Of a stretch of 32,296 nt of DNA, positions 1 to 10,300 are shown piece by piece (within the stretch, counting starts at the first letter, position 1; every line of letters begins with the position of its first letter). The position numbers and the translations under genes were made by a program. The notes under the pieces are model-generated. The model did not search any database. It was not told where the DNA came from and saw nothing but the letters and a program-made list of their open reading frames with translations. Source of the stretch: an uncultured Thiotrichaceae bacterium (lineage in GTDB: Bacteria; Pseudomonadota; Gammaproteobacteria; Thiotrichales; Thiotrichaceae). The stretch covers positions 1 to 32,296 of the forward strand of contig CACVAY010000061.1 in NCBI GenBank assembly GCA_902727985.1, read 5' to 3'.

Positions 1-935
1 CCCATCACTTTGGCGATGAGTGTACCCATCGCTACGAGTATGCCACCTGCGATAATGCCAGCAACAAAGTTGAGTAGAATAGGGGTTGAGGCTGCTGCAA
101 CAGGACCGACAGTTGCAATTTGCCCAGCACTCTCTTGCCAATGGTGTATGACATCATGCGAGCCTGGAATACCATGCAAAAGGATGCCTCCTCCGACTAG
201 GAACATGGCAGCAGTCCCAACGATAGTAAGTATTTTCATTAGATAAGGGGCGACCCACAGTATGATTTGGCCAAACCCGCGTTTGAAACGTCCCCAAAGA
301 TTTGCCGTTTTTTCTTTTACGAGATACAAACCTGCATCATCTAATTTTACAATGCCTGCAACCAGTCCATAAACAATAACAGTGATTCCAACGGCTATAG
401 CAGTTACAACACCAACCTGTGTTGCAAATGAAGCATCTTTAACGGTACCAAGTGCAATAACAATTATCTCAGCAGAGAGAATAAAATCAGTACGAATTGC
501 CCCCGTTATTTTCTTTTTTTCAAACTCTACCATATCAACTTTTGGGTCAATTACCGCTTTAATCATATCTTCATGATGAGCTTGTTTTTCTTCTTTAGGA
601 GCAAAAAGCTTATGAAATACTTTCTCGAAACCTTCGTAACACAAGAAAGCACCGCCAAGCATGAGTAAAGGTGTGATTAGCCATGGAATAAAAGCACTAA
701 TTGCCAATGCTCCGGGAACGAGGATCAGTTTATTTTTAAATGAGCCTTTGGCCACTGCCCATACCACAGGTAATTCTCGATCCGCTTTCACACCAGAAAC
801 TTGTTCGGCATTTAGTGCGAGATCATCGCCAAGTACTCCCGCTGTCTTTTTTGCAGCGATTTTTGTCATGACTGAAACATCATCCAGCAATGTCGCAATA
901 TCATCAAGGAGTGTTAATAAGCTTGCACCCGCCAT
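1..935 (-). CDS. yedI: DUF808 (YedI-type) inner membrane protein, 3' end cut off by window edge
   Basis: The reverse strand is open from an ATG at 935 to the first base of the window, about 311 codons without a stop, so the C-terminus lies outside. The protein begins [19 protein letters not shown] and continues with [20 protein letters not shown], which is the hallmark N-terminus of the DUF808/YedI family. Several hydrophobic stretches follow (around residues 70-105, 165-205, 245-270 and 285-310), as expected of a multi-pass inner membrane protein. The function of the family is not established. The start is chosen because family members begin at MAGxSLL; only a weak purine-rich stretch precedes it. 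It is transcribed away from frmA, so the two do not share an operon. Confidence 0.9.
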   Translation of the reverse strand, partial: MAGASLLTLLDDIATLLDDVSVMTKIAAKKTAGVLGDDLALNAEQVSGVKADRELPVVWAVAKGSFKNKLILVPGALAISAFIPWLITPLLMLGGAFLCYEGFEKVFHKLFAPKEEKQAHHEDMIKAVIDPKVDMVEFEKKKITGAIRTDFILSAEIIVIALGTVKDASFATQVGVVTAIAVGITVIVYGLVAGIVKLDDAGLYLVKEKTANLWGRFKRGFGQIILWVAPYLMKILTIVGTAAMFLVGGGILLHGIPGSHDVIHHWQESAGQIATVGPVAAASTPILLNFVAGIIAGGILVAMGTLIAKVM

Positions 936-1354
936 GTGTATTCCATTGAATTATTGAAAGAAGGAGATGATAACTGATTCAAACTTAAGGGTACAAATAT
1001 TAAAAATTTTCCAAATATGTTGTTAGGTGAAATGGTTTCTTCCAGAGAAAGGGGAGGTATTCAGCTTGATAATACGTTAAAAAATCCTTTGATTAAGTCA
1101 TTGGCTCTGCAAGATCAAGAAATGAATTATTTAGTGACATGCCTAGAGTCACTAACAGGTAGTAATGTGGATATCTTGGTATCAGAGTCTTCCTTGTGAC
1201 GGTCTGTGATCTAACCATCATTATTGCTTGAACAACACTTTCAAGCCAAATAATTGATATGTAATAGTGTTGTTAAGCATATATCTAGCAAATGTATACT
1301 AATACCAAATGTAAATGAATACGAATACTTATATTAGAAAGGAGACGCTATAAA
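936..1354. other. Gene-poor stretch between yedI and frmA
   Basis: This 419-base, AT-rich stretch separates two divergent genes and should contain the promoters of both. I see a good Shine-Dalgarno-like AAGGAG at 961-966, followed by a 19-codon ORF that stops at once, and a 60-codon ORF at 1017-1199 listed separately. The last 150 bases are rich in TATA-like hexamers (for example TATACT near 1295) but no convincing -35/-10 pair can be assigned. No FrmR-type repressor gene is present here. Confidence 0.5.
1017..1199 (+). CDS. Doubtful small ORF, 60 residues
   Basis: A short open frame encodes a hydrophilic peptide ending VDILVSESSL. I do not recognise it. It has no ribosome binding site in front of its first ATG; a GGGGAGG at 1050-1056 lies inside the frame but is not followed by a standard start codon at the right distance. 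No signal peptide, membrane segment or motif is visible. It could be a chance ORF, a short unknown gene, or the tail of a decayed gene. It is kept only because the composition of its last 45 residues is protein-like. Confidence 0.2.
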   Translation: MLLGEMVSSRERGGIQLDNTLKNPLIKSLALQDQEMNYLVTCLESLTGSNVDILVSESSL

Positions 1355-2464
1355 ATGAAATGCAAAGCAGCGGTAGCTTGGGAGCCGAAGAAACCCCTCG
1401 TCATAGAGGAAGTAGAAGTGATGGGGCCAAAGGAAGGAGAGGTTCTAGTAAAAGTTATCGCATCAGGTGTTTGTCATACGGACGCCTTTACCCTTTCTGG
1501 AGATGACCCTGAAGGATCTTTCCCTTGTATTCTTGGACATGAAGGGGGTTGTGAAGTTGTAGAAGTTGGCCCTGGTGTTAAGGATTTAAGCGTTGGTGAT
1601 CACGTTATTCCGCTATACATCGCAGAGTGTGGTGATTGTGAATATTGTAATACGACCAAGTCTAATCTTTGTCAGACCATTGCGGGCACGATCTGGACGG
1701 GCTATATGCCTGACGGTACGCGTCGTTTTTCTCAAGGTGGCAAAGATATTTTCCACTATATGGGGTGTTCAACTTTTTCTGAATACACCGTTGTGCCTGA
1801 AATCGCATTGGCAAAAATTAATAAAGAAGCGCCTCTTGATAAAGCCTGTCTACTGGGTTGTGGTGTAACAACAGGTATTGGTGCTGTACTTAATACTGCT
1901 AAAGTTGAGCCAGGTTCAACCGTTGCTGTATTTGGTTTAGGTGGTATTGGCCTGTCCTGTATCCAGGGGGCTGTTATGGCAGGCGCTGAGCGCATTATTG
2001 GTATTGATATCAATCCTGATAAGTTCCAGTTTGCTAAGCAGCTAGGATGTACCGATTTTGTAAATCCCAATGATATTGATGGTTCTTTTGTCGAATATAT
2101 GCAGGACACCTTTAACGGTGGCCCTGATTACTCCTTTGAGTGTATTGGAAATGTGCATGTTATGCGTGATGCGCTTGAGTGTACCCATATGGGTTGGGGT
2201 AAGTCGGTAGTCATTGGTGTTGCAGGAGCGGGTCAGGAAATTTCGACGCGTCCATTTAACCTTGTGGTTGGTCGTACGTGGATGGGAACTGCATTTGGTG
2301 GCGTTAAGGGGAGAACTGAATTACCAGGGTATGTTGATCGTTATATGTCAGGTGAAATTGAACTGGATCGCTTGGTAACACACACTATGCCATTAGAAGA
2401 TATCAATCGAGCATTTGATCTCATGCATTCAGGTGAGAGTATACGTTCAGTCATCATCTTTTAA
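1355..2464 (+). CDS. frmA: S-(hydroxymethyl)glutathione dehydrogenase (class III alcohol dehydrogenase)
   Basis: This zinc-dependent medium-chain dehydrogenase oxidises S-hydroxymethylglutathione, formed spontaneously from formaldehyde and glutathione, to S-formylglutathione with NAD+. It acts in the cytoplasm. At 369 residues it has the usual length. Catalytic zinc ligands are visible as C40 (GVCHTD), H62-E63 (GHEGG) and C169 (LLGCGVTTG); the structural zinc is held by C92, C95, C98 and C106 (CGDCEYC plus a fourth Cys). The NAD-binding GLGGIG turn is at 194-199. A strong AAAGGAG precedes the ATG. It is followed after 11 bases by frmB, so the pair forms a compact formaldehyde detoxification operon. 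No FrmR repressor gene is adjacent, so control may differ from the enterobacterial frmRAB arrangement. Confidence 0.97.
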   Translation: MKCKAAVAWEPKKPLVIEEVEVMGPKEGEVLVKVIASGVCHTDAFTLSGDDPEGSFPCILGHEGGCEVVEVGPGVKDLSVGDHVIPLYIAECGDCEYCNTTKSNLCQTIAGTIWTGYMPDGTRRFSQGGKDIFHYMGCSTFSEYTVVPEIALAKINKEAPLDKACLLGCGVTTGIGAVLNTAKVEPGSTVAVFGLGGIGLSCIQGAVMAGAERIIGIDINPDKFQFAKQLGCTDFVNPNDIDGSFVEYMQDTFNGGPDYSFECIGNVHVMRDALECTHMGWGKSVVIGVAGAGQEISTRPFNLVVGRTWMGTAFGGVKGRTELPGYVDRYMSGEIELDRLVTHTMPLEDINRAFDLMHSGESIRSVIIF

Positions 2465-2475
2465 GGCAGGTTTTA

Positions 2476-3321
2476 ATGACAATGCAAAGAATAGAAAGTA
2501 TTAAGGAGTTTGGTGGTTATCTGAATCGTTATACACATGAGTCGGAAACCTGTGATTGCGAGATGACCTTTTCGGTCTACCTGCCTCCACAGGCAGAGCA
2601 GGGTAATGTGCCCGCTTTGTATTGGTTATCGGGTTTAACGTGTACGGATGACAATGTTCGAACGAAGGCCGGCGCCCAGCGCTATGCTGCCGAACATGGC
2701 ATCGCACTGGTTTTTCCCGATACTAGTCCTCGTGGCGATGCTGTGGCGGATGAAGAGGACCGTTATGACTTGGCTAAAGGTGCCGGTTTTTATGTCAATG
2801 CAACCGAAGAGCCTTGGGTGAAGCATTACCAGATGTATGACTATGTCACTCAAGAGTTACCTGAATTGGTGGAAGCAAACCTGCCTCTGATGGCTGGTGT
2901 TAAATCGGTATCAGGTCATTCAATGGGAGGTCATGGTGCTTTGATTTGCGCACTGAAAAATCCTGATAGTTATCGATCCGTTTCTGCTTTCTCACCCATT
3001 TGTAATCCGATGCATTGTGGTTGGGGCAAAGGGTGTTTCGGTGCTTATCTTGGTGATAATGAAGAAAGCTGGAAAGCGTATGATGCAACTGTATTAGTGG
3101 AATCGGGAGCGAATGTGCCCGATATTCTTATTGATCAAGGCCTGGGAGATGAGTTTTATGATGAAAAACAGTTGTTACCAGAGAACTTTCAAGCTGCCTG
3201 TGATCGTGCAGGTCAGAAAGTAACCATTCGTATGCAAGAAGGCTACGATCATAGTTATCACTTTATTTCTACGTTCATTGGCGAGCATATTGCTTATCAC
3301 GCAAGAATGCTTGGCAAATAA
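2476..3321 (+). CDS. frmB: S-formylglutathione hydrolase
   Basis: This esterase-D type alpha/beta hydrolase splits S-formylglutathione into formate and glutathione, the second step after FrmA. It has 281 residues, typical of the family. The nucleophile elbow is GHSMGG with S149; the other triad members are probably D225 (in GLGDEFYDE) and H259 (in GYDHSYHF). LSGLTCTDDN near residues 51-60 is a family signature. It starts 11 bases after the frmA stop with a modest AGGCAGG in front. An internal ATG two codons later could also serve as the start. The gene order and spacing match the standard operon, and nothing is missing from the active site. Confidence 0.97.
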   Translation: MTMQRIESIKEFGGYLNRYTHESETCDCEMTFSVYLPPQAEQGNVPALYWLSGLTCTDDNVRTKAGAQRYAAEHGIALVFPDTSPRGDAVADEEDRYDLAKGAGFYVNATEEPWVKHYQMYDYVTQELPELVEANLPLMAGVKSVSGHSMGGHGALICALKNPDSYRSVSAFSPICNPMHCGWGKGCFGAYLGDNEESWKAYDATVLVESGANVPDILIDQGLGDEFYDEKQLLPENFQAACDRAGQKVTIRMQEGYDHSYHFISTFIGEHIAYHARMLGK

Positions 3322-3444
3322 GGTCATCCAAAGCGTTTTTGGGTGTCTGAGTCTATATTTTTCGAAATTTTTAGACACGCTAGCCTTGAAAATTACGCTA
3401 CTATTAGGGCATCTTTCATTGATTCTGATATTAATATTAACGTT

Positions 3445-3924
3445 ATGAATACTGTCAAAGTTTTGTTTGTTTGTATGGGGAATATCTGTCGTTCACCGAC
3501 CGCTGAGGGTGTTTTTCAGCAATTAGTGGTAACACGTAAGTTGCAATCGCACATTCGTATGGATTCTGCGGGTACACATGCTTACCACATTGGTGAGCAG
3601 CCTGACCAACGCTCTCAAGCAGCGGCAAAAAACAGAGGCATCGATATATCTCACCAAAAAGCACGGAAAGTAGAGGTTTCCGATTTTGATCGTTTTGATT
3701 ATATCTTGTCCATGGATAAATCCAATCACCGAGACCTTCACGCGTTAGCATCGCCTGAGCAACGCCAACGGATTCATTTGTTCATGGATTTCTCAACAGA
3801 TTGGAATGTAGACGAAGTTCCAGACCCTTATTATGGGGGAGGTCATGGTTTTGAACGTGTTTTAGATATGGTTCAATCAGCTTCTGAAGGTTTACTTGAA
3901 GATATTCTTAGAAGACATCTTTAA
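3445..3924 (+). CDS. Low-molecular-weight protein tyrosine phosphatase
   Basis: A 159-residue cytoplasmic phosphatase of the LMW-PTP/arsenate reductase fold. The P-loop CX5R is CMGNICR (C10 to R16), followed by SPTAEGVF, and the general-acid loop is DPYYGG near residue 130. The open frame extends upstream to a GTG at 3343, but the extra 34 residues match nothing in the family and the ATG at 3445 puts VKVLFVCMGN at the normal N-terminal position, so I use it. Family members dephosphorylate tyrosine kinases of capsule export or other targets; no capsule genes are near here. It lies 18 bases before recQ and probably shares its transcript. Confidence 0.93.
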   Translation: MNTVKVLFVCMGNICRSPTAEGVFQQLVVTRKLQSHIRMDSAGTHAYHIGEQPDQRSQAAAKNRGIDISHQKARKVEVSDFDRFDYILSMDKSNHRDLHALASPEQRQRIHLFMDFSTDWNVDEVPDPYYGGGHGFERVLDMVQSASEGLLEDILRRHL

Positions 3925-3942
3925 AGCGAGTATCAAACACTA

Positions 3943-6069
3943 ATGAGCCAAGCTCTAGACATTCTCCAAAATACGTTTGGGTATGAAGATTTCAGAAGTA
4001 ATCAAAAAGCTATCGTCGATGGGGTTATTGCTGGTCGTGATGTTTTCGTCTTAATGCCAACGGGGGGGGGTAAGTCGCTGTGTTATCAAATTCCGGCCTT
4101 GGTACGAGAAGGCGTAGCGATTGTTATATCACCGTTGATTGCACTGATGCAAGATCAGGTTGATGCTTTGCAACAACATGGTGTTAGAGCTGCGTATTTG
4201 AATTCAAGTTTATCCTTCCAGGAACAGCAGAATGTTTTGGGTGCATTGCATCGCCAAGCATTAGATCTTCTGTATATTGCACCAGAACGTTTGGTTACAT
4301 CGGCAATGTTTGATCATTTACTGCAAGCGAGAATCTCGCTATTTGCCATTGATGAGGCACATTGTGTATCTCAGTGGGGACACGATTTCCGAAAGGAATA
4401 TCAACAACTTTCGATACTTCGAGAACGATTTCCTCATGTGCCAAGAATTGCCCTGACTGCGACTGCGGATCAGCGTACGCGTGAAGAGATTATTGCTCAA
4501 TTGGGGCTACAAAATGCTGAAGTCTATATTAGCAGTTTTGATCGTCCCAATATCCGTTACTTGATTGAAGAAGCCAGTACAAACGCCCGTGAAAGCTTAT
4601 GGCGTTTTATTCAGCGAGAGCATCCGGAGGATGCTGGTATTGTCTATTGTCTTTCTCGAAAGAAGGTGGAAAGTGTTGCTGAATTTTTAACGAAGAAAGG
4701 TCAAACTGCGCTGCCTTATCATGCTGGGATGTCAGCAGAATTGCGTCAACATCATCAGCAACGCTTTCTACGAGAAGAGGGGGTTATTATTGTTGCGACT
4801 ATTGCCTTTGGTATGGGCATTGATAAACCGAATGTACGTTTCGTAGCACATTTGAGTCTGCCAAAAAATATCGAGTCTTATTATCAAGAGACAGGCCGTG
4901 CAGGGCGTGATGGTAAACCAGCTAATGCCTGGATGAGCTACGGTTTGCAAGACGTGATCTTATTACGTCAGATGTTAGAAAATTCGGATGCCGCCGATAT
5001 CTTTAAACGCGTTACTCAGCACAAACTTCAATCTTTATTAGGCTTATGCGAATTGGTAAATTGCCGACGTCAGACATTACTCGCGTATTTTGATGAGACT
5101 CTGGCTGAACCCTGTGGAAATTGTGATAATTGTTTACATCCACCTAAAACCTATGATGCGACAACCAATGCACAAAAAGCATTGTCTTGTATTTACCGTA
5201 CCGAACAACGATTTGGAGTGACCTATATTATTGATGTGTTACGCGGTAAATCGAATGAAAGAATGATACATAATGGTCATGATCGTCTCACAACTTACGG
5301 TATTGGTGATGACGTTGCTCCAGCTGAGTGGCGAAGTTTGTTCAGGCAACTCATTGCCATGGGGTATGTGCATGTTGATGTGGAATATGGTTCGTTAAAA
5401 CTGGCTGACAGTGCGCGTTCTTTACTACGTGGTGAAACACTTTTCATGGCACGAATTATTGAGAAGATTAAAGCCGGAAAAATCAAAAAAGAGAAATTAC
5501 ACAAATTACGTTCTTTTGATCAAGAACTAAGGGAAGCACTTCGTCAATGTCGAAATGGATTAGCGGATGAGCAGGGTGTCCCTCCCTATATGATTTTCCA
5601 CGATTCGACCTTGGATGAAATGGCCAGAATGCGTCCTACCAATAATGAAGCTTTTTTGCAGTTAAGTGGTATCGGGCAATTTAAGCTGGATAAATATGGC
5701 AAAGAATTTCTTAAAGTGATTGCCGAGAATCCGATACCAGACGTTTTACAGAATAGACTGAGTGATACGATCAATGAAACCTTGTCTTTATTTCTCGAAA
5801 CAGAATCCGTAGAGAAAGTTGCAGAAACACGTGGGTTAAAGAACACGACTATTTATTCACATTTGGCAGAAGCTATTGCTTGCGACTTATTATCTCTTGA
5901 TCGAGTCATTGATTTAAGCGGTGAAAAAATCACTGAAATAAAGAATGCGGCTGATATGTTCGACTTTGCAGAGGGCGCACCCATCAAGCCTATTTATGAG
6001 GCACTGGATGAGAGCTATGAGTATGGTATTCTTCGTTGTGTGCTGGCAACGATGGGGAGAGTATCATGA
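3943..6069 (+). CDS. recQ: ATP-dependent DNA helicase RecQ with C-terminal HTH_40-like extension
   Basis: This 3'-5' superfamily 2 DNA helicase acts in recombination and fork repair. Walker A is MPTGGGKS (residues 38-45), the DEAH box is at 137-140, and motif VI is [10 protein letters not shown]. The RQC zinc ligands are C374, C391, C394 and C397 (CGNCDNC). An HRDC domain spans roughly 525-592. At 708 residues it is about 100 longer than E. coli RecQ; the extra C-terminus (about 605-690, including [20 protein letters not shown]) resembles the HTH_40 domain found in other RecQ proteins. Walker A is encoded across a run of nine G at 4062-4070, a slippage-prone tract. It overlaps namZ by four bases (ATGA). 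Confidence 0.96.
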   Translation: MSQALDILQNTFGYEDFRSNQKAIVDGVIAGRDVFVLMPTGGGKSLCYQIPALVREGVAIVISPLIALMQDQVDALQQHGVRAAYLNSSLSFQEQQNVLGALHRQALDLLYIAPERLVTSAMFDHLLQARISLFAIDEAHCVSQWGHDFRKEYQQLSILRERFPHVPRIALTATADQRTREEIIAQLGLQNAEVYISSFDRPNIRYLIEEASTNARESLWRFIQREHPEDAGIVYCLSRKKVESVAEFLTKKGQTALPYHAGMSAELRQHHQQRFLREEGVIIVATIAFGMGIDKPNVRFVAHLSLPKNIESYYQETGRAGRDGKPANAWMSYGLQDVILLRQMLENSDAADIFKRVTQHKLQSLLGLCELVNCRRQTLLAYFDETLAEPCGNCDNCLHPPKTYDATTNAQKALSCIYRTEQRFGVTYIIDVLRGKSNERMIHNGHDRLTTYGIGDDVAPAEWRSLFRQLIAMGYVHVDVEYGSLKLADSARSLLRGETLFMARIIEKIKAGKIKKEKLHKLRSFDQELREALRQCRNGLADEQGVPPYMIFHDSTLDEMARMRPTNNEAFLQLSGIGQFKLDKYGKEFLKVIAENPIPDVLQNRLSDTINETLSLFLETESVEKVAETRGLKNTTIYSHLAEAIACDLLSLDRVIDLSGEKITEIKNAADMFDFAEGAPIKPIYEALDESYEYGILRCVLATMGRVS

Positions 6070-7271
6070 GCTTTCAGTTAGGTATTGATGTTTTTCTGGC
6101 GGATAAAGAGCGTCATGATTCATTAAAGAACAAGCGTTTAGCTTTGCTTGCTCATCCAGCTTCTCTCACTCGTGGTTTTGTACCCACTGCTGATGCTATT
6201 GCTGCTTGTGATGTATTAAATCTTGTTGCGTGTTTTGGTCCTCAGCATGGTATGCGTGGCGACAAGCAAGATAATATGGTTGAAACACCGAATGAGATGG
6301 ATGCCAAGTTGGGTATACCAGTCTTTAGCCTCTATGGTGAAGTGCGACGACCTACTGCTGAGATGTTAGATACATTCGATGCTTTATTGATTGATATCCA
6401 AGATGTGGGCTGTCGTATCTATACCTTTATTACTACTTTATTTTATTTGTTGGAGGACTGTGCTGCATCTGATAAGCATGTCATTGTGCTGGATCGCCCC
6501 AACCCTGCTGGACGTGAGGTTGAGGGGTTTATTTTAGAAGCCGGACAGGAAAGTTTTGTCGGTGCCGCCGAAATCCCGATGCGTCATGGTTTGACTCTGG
6601 GTGAGGCCGCACGTTGGTATGTTGCGTATAAACAGTTAGACGTAGTACTAGATGTTGTGGCTATGCAAGGTTATGAGCCGAATTCCTCAGCAGGCTATGG
6701 TTGGCCATATGAATTATCGTGGGTTAATCCAAGCCCTAACTTGGCGACTGTCAATTCTGCCCGTGTTTATCCTGGAACTGTTTTGTTTGAAGGGACAACA
6801 TTGTCAGAAGGGCGTGGGACAACCAGAGCATTAGAATTATTCGGTGCGCCTGATATTGATATTCCCAAAATTTTAAATGTCATGTATGAACTTGCTCCAC
6901 AATGGATGGATGGAATACGTATACGTGAGTGTTGGTTTGAGCCAACGTTTCATAAATTTCATGGTGAGTTATGCGCTGGCATTCAGTTGCATACCGACTA
7001 TCCGGAATATACAGCAACGACCGCTAAGCCATTCCTTGTCGTATTGCTCTTCTTAAAGTCACTACGTATGACCATGCCCGAATATCCAATTTGGCGAGAT
7101 TTTCCTTACGAATATGAATTTGATCGTCTTGCGATTGATGTCATTAATGGTGGGGCAAAATTACGAGACTGGGTTGATGATGACTCATCTACCATTGAAG
7201 CCTTGGAAGCTATGTTATCGAAAGATGAAGCTGCTTGGAAACAACAAATACAACCGTTTCTACTTTATTGA
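6066..7271 (+). CDS. namZ: DUF1343 family, NamZ-like exo-beta-N-acetylmuramidase
   Basis: A 401-residue member of DUF1343, the family of Bacillus NamZ (YbbC), which removes MurNAc from the non-reducing end of peptidoglycan fragments. Conserved blocks include [59 protein letters not shown] and [20 protein letters not shown]. The start at 6066 gives [13 protein letters not shown], preceded by GGGGAGAG and overlapping the recQ stop as ATGA, which implies translational coupling; a longer frame from 6036 is unlikely. No signal peptide is visible, so a cytoplasmic role in muropeptide recycling is more likely than secretion. Substrate specificity is taken from the family, not proven here. Confidence 0.88.
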   Translation: MSFQLGIDVFLADKERHDSLKNKRLALLAHPASLTRGFVPTADAIAACDVLNLVACFGPQHGMRGDKQDNMVETPNEMDAKLGIPVFSLYGEVRRPTAEMLDTFDALLIDIQDVGCRIYTFITTLFYLLEDCAASDKHVIVLDRPNPAGREVEGFILEAGQESFVGAAEIPMRHGLTLGEAARWYVAYKQLDVVLDVVAMQGYEPNSSAGYGWPYELSWVNPSPNLATVNSARVYPGTVLFEGTTLSEGRGTTRALELFGAPDIDIPKILNVMYELAPQWMDGIRIRECWFEPTFHKFHGELCAGIQLHTDYPEYTATTAKPFLVVLLFLKSLRMTMPEYPIWRDFPYEYEFDRLAIDVINGGAKLRDWVDDDSSTIEALEAMLSKDEAAWKQQIQPFLLY

Positions 7272-7373
7272 TTAGAACTGTCATACCATGTGGCATAAGC
7301 GCTAGAGTTGAAAGTACAGATTAATGTTATCGCTAGAAATTGTAGTGATAAGGACATATCTATTCACTCTTTC

Positions 7374-10300
7374 TTACTGTTTCTTGTCATGATTCAAACC
7401 AAGCTGCTCTGCATCAGCACGGTATCTAAATTGAATATAAGGGCCTTTGGCGGTGTAATCGCTATTATTAAAATCATCATCGCTAAAGCCCTCGAAATTA
7501 TATCCAAGGCTGAACCACATATTCTTACGCGGTGATGTGCCAACTGACAGTCCATAACCATATTCTGTCGTATCGGCGTCCCAGCTGCGCAAATATCCAG
7601 CATGCAATCCTACATCCCAGCTTTCATTGATGTTTCTGCGAACTTGTAATCTTCCCGTATCTACGGTGTTTTCAAATTCTTGGTTAAATTCGCTATCAAT
7701 GGTGTGTTTTATTCCATGATGAAGGCTTGCTTGAGTTTTATCGCCAATCTGTTTATTGATATGAATGTTATGAATGAATTTGCGTGTTTTAGATTTTGAT
7801 GTGTTATCAACCTGCTGATCCTGTTTGAAATCTAAACGCTGTAAAATAGTATAATCACTATCCTGTGGATGCCAAGCGCTACCAACACTGAACTCAGTTG
7901 TTTCAGTGGTTACTCCATTGTTTAGTTGCAAATCTGTAATGGATATAGAGGCTGATATATCACGACCTTTGCCGAGGTTTCTCAATAACCCGAAGCGTAA
8001 ATTAGTTTTATCTTCGCTGTCACCTTGTCGAATTTCCAATCGATTCGTCCAGCCCCAGTCATTATCACGATAACCCAAGCCAACAGAAAATGCTGTGTAG
8101 TTATCACGTTCTGCACCATAAATAGCAGGCTGATCTGCATCGACAGAATTATTTGTGGTTTCTTCTGAAGTTTTGAGGGTTTTTGCATGATCAACGCTGA
8201 TATCAGCGGTAATATGCTCTGTCAAACTCAGGCGTTGTTGTAGGCCTAATGTGCCAAAGGTGCTATCGCCATAAGCTGCTGATTCTCGGTCAATACTGGT
8301 TCTTGCGGTTGCGCCTTCCCATAGTTTTGAGGTTAGACCAACGCGATCAGTTACAGCTTCGGTTTGATCGCCTTTGGCAATTTCACGTTCAAGGAATAGG
8401 GCGACACCATCTGTAATGCCAATATCAGCACCAACAATGAGACGATCGGGATAGGCCTCAGCATCTCCAGAATCAAACGTACGAATGTTCTTTTCGACAT
8501 GTGATCTGAAGGTTAAACGGCCATTACCGGGAGTAAAACTACTTCCTAAACTTGCCAAGGTGCCACCACGCAGCTCAGTGTTCACTAACTCTCGGGTATA
8601 ACGTAAACCCGCATCAACGTGGCCTGAGACAAAACGTTGTTCCAACTCTATACTTGCCTGATCACGACGATTATCATTGTCGAGGTTATCCTGTCGGTAA
8701 ATATCACTGTTAAGTGTTAAGTCATCTTTAAGACGGTAATCAGCTTCTAAGCCATGTTTTTTTGTACCTTGGTCACTGATGTTTTGATGGCCTAGACCAA
8801 AATTACTGCCTTGCTGGCGAATATACGCTTTACCCGTTACTTTTTTGCTTTCTGTTTTTGCTTGCAGTAACCAGGCACTATCTTTGGTATTTGTATCGCT
8901 TTGAGCAAATTCACCTTTAAGTTCGATGTTCTCATTGAGTTTGTGGGTAATATCAACACCAACTAAATCACCCCCTTCATCATTGGCATTTTTCTCCTCA
9001 TGAATTGCACTGATGCCGGTTTCTGTGAACCCATCTTCACTGACATAGGCGGCACGGCCTGCTGCAACTAATGTTTTATTTGAATTACCATCAGTTTCAT
9101 AGTCAACAACAATAAAGTTAGGGTTGAGCTTTTCATCACGGCCTGGAACAGGGAATTTCAAGAATAAACTGCGTTGATCGTAGTCAATCGTATAATCCAC
9201 ATGCTCAGCTAATAAGCGTTGTGAGACTATCTGTTCAGGATGAAAACGGTCGCGTGTTTCAAGAGTAATAACTTCACTATTTGGGATGATGTTTTGGCTT
9301 AAATAATACAAGCCTGATGTGCCATCTCCAGGAATCTCATCTTGTTGGTGTTTTTGACGGGTGTAACTCACTGATATATTGCTGCGCATGTACTTGCCAT
9401 GATATTCGCTATGAATGCCATTTAATGTACGTTTATATTCAGATAACTCAGTAACAGTCAGGTTTGTTCGATAGTCACCAAACAAGAAATAAAATTGTTC
9501 TTTTTCAAGTTTGAGGAAGAGCTTCTTAGAGCTAGTCGCTTCATATTGGCTATAGGTACGATCTCCATAAACCGTATAAAAGGCTTCTGGGTCTATATTG
9601 CCTTGTAGTTGCGTACCCACATCGCTGTCTTCTTTAGCTGAGTCATAAGCAACCGTTAGTAAATACTTACCCTTAACTTTACCTTTTGCAAAGAAGGCAA
9701 TGCGACCATTTGAATAGGTGTCACTTTTGATATCTTTGTCGTTAAGGGTTTGAAGATTGCCAGATATCGTTTTGTGGCCAAGCGTTCCTTCTGCCAAGCC
9801 AACCAGTAACCATGTATCACGGATGTGTGGCTTCAGCCATACGCGACGTAATACAGAACGATTGTTATCTAAATAAAAACGTAGGGTGATTTCTCCCGTT
9901 TGTGTCGTCGGCTTTAGGAAAATCCGAGCAATACCTGTTTCATCAATATAATACTTATGCTGTCCAAAACTTTCTCCAAGATTCAAGTCAATACGTTTCT
10001 TACGTTGGTCATCAATTTGGTAGTCACCATCTTCAATAACGAAATAACCATGCGTATTTTTACGCATAGGGAAACCTTCTAAATCTTTAACTTCGATAAC
10101 GATCTCGGGTAGACTCTTACCATCAGCGGTCAAATTAGAGCGTGCTTCTAAAACTTCTACTGAAGCTGGTAGGCTTGAAAAATGGATGTTTTTAAACAGT
10201 GTTTTAAGAACTTTTCCTTTCTTATCTTTTAAAACCACTTTTAGTGTGTTTTCACGATTTTTAATATCGATATCAAGTCCACGATAACGGCTAACGCGTA

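Noticed and set aside
3343-3378. GTGTCT...AGACAC inverted repeat after frmB as a terminator
   Set aside because: The arms are short, the loop is long and AT-rich, and no T-run follows.
3343-3444. 34-residue N-terminal extension of the phosphatase from a GTG start
   Set aside because: The family begins a few residues before the CX5R loop, and the extension has no ribosome binding site.
7308-7535. 75-codon plus-strand frame between namZ and the barrel gene
   Set aside because: It lies mostly antisense to the 3' end of the barrel gene and has no ribosome binding site.
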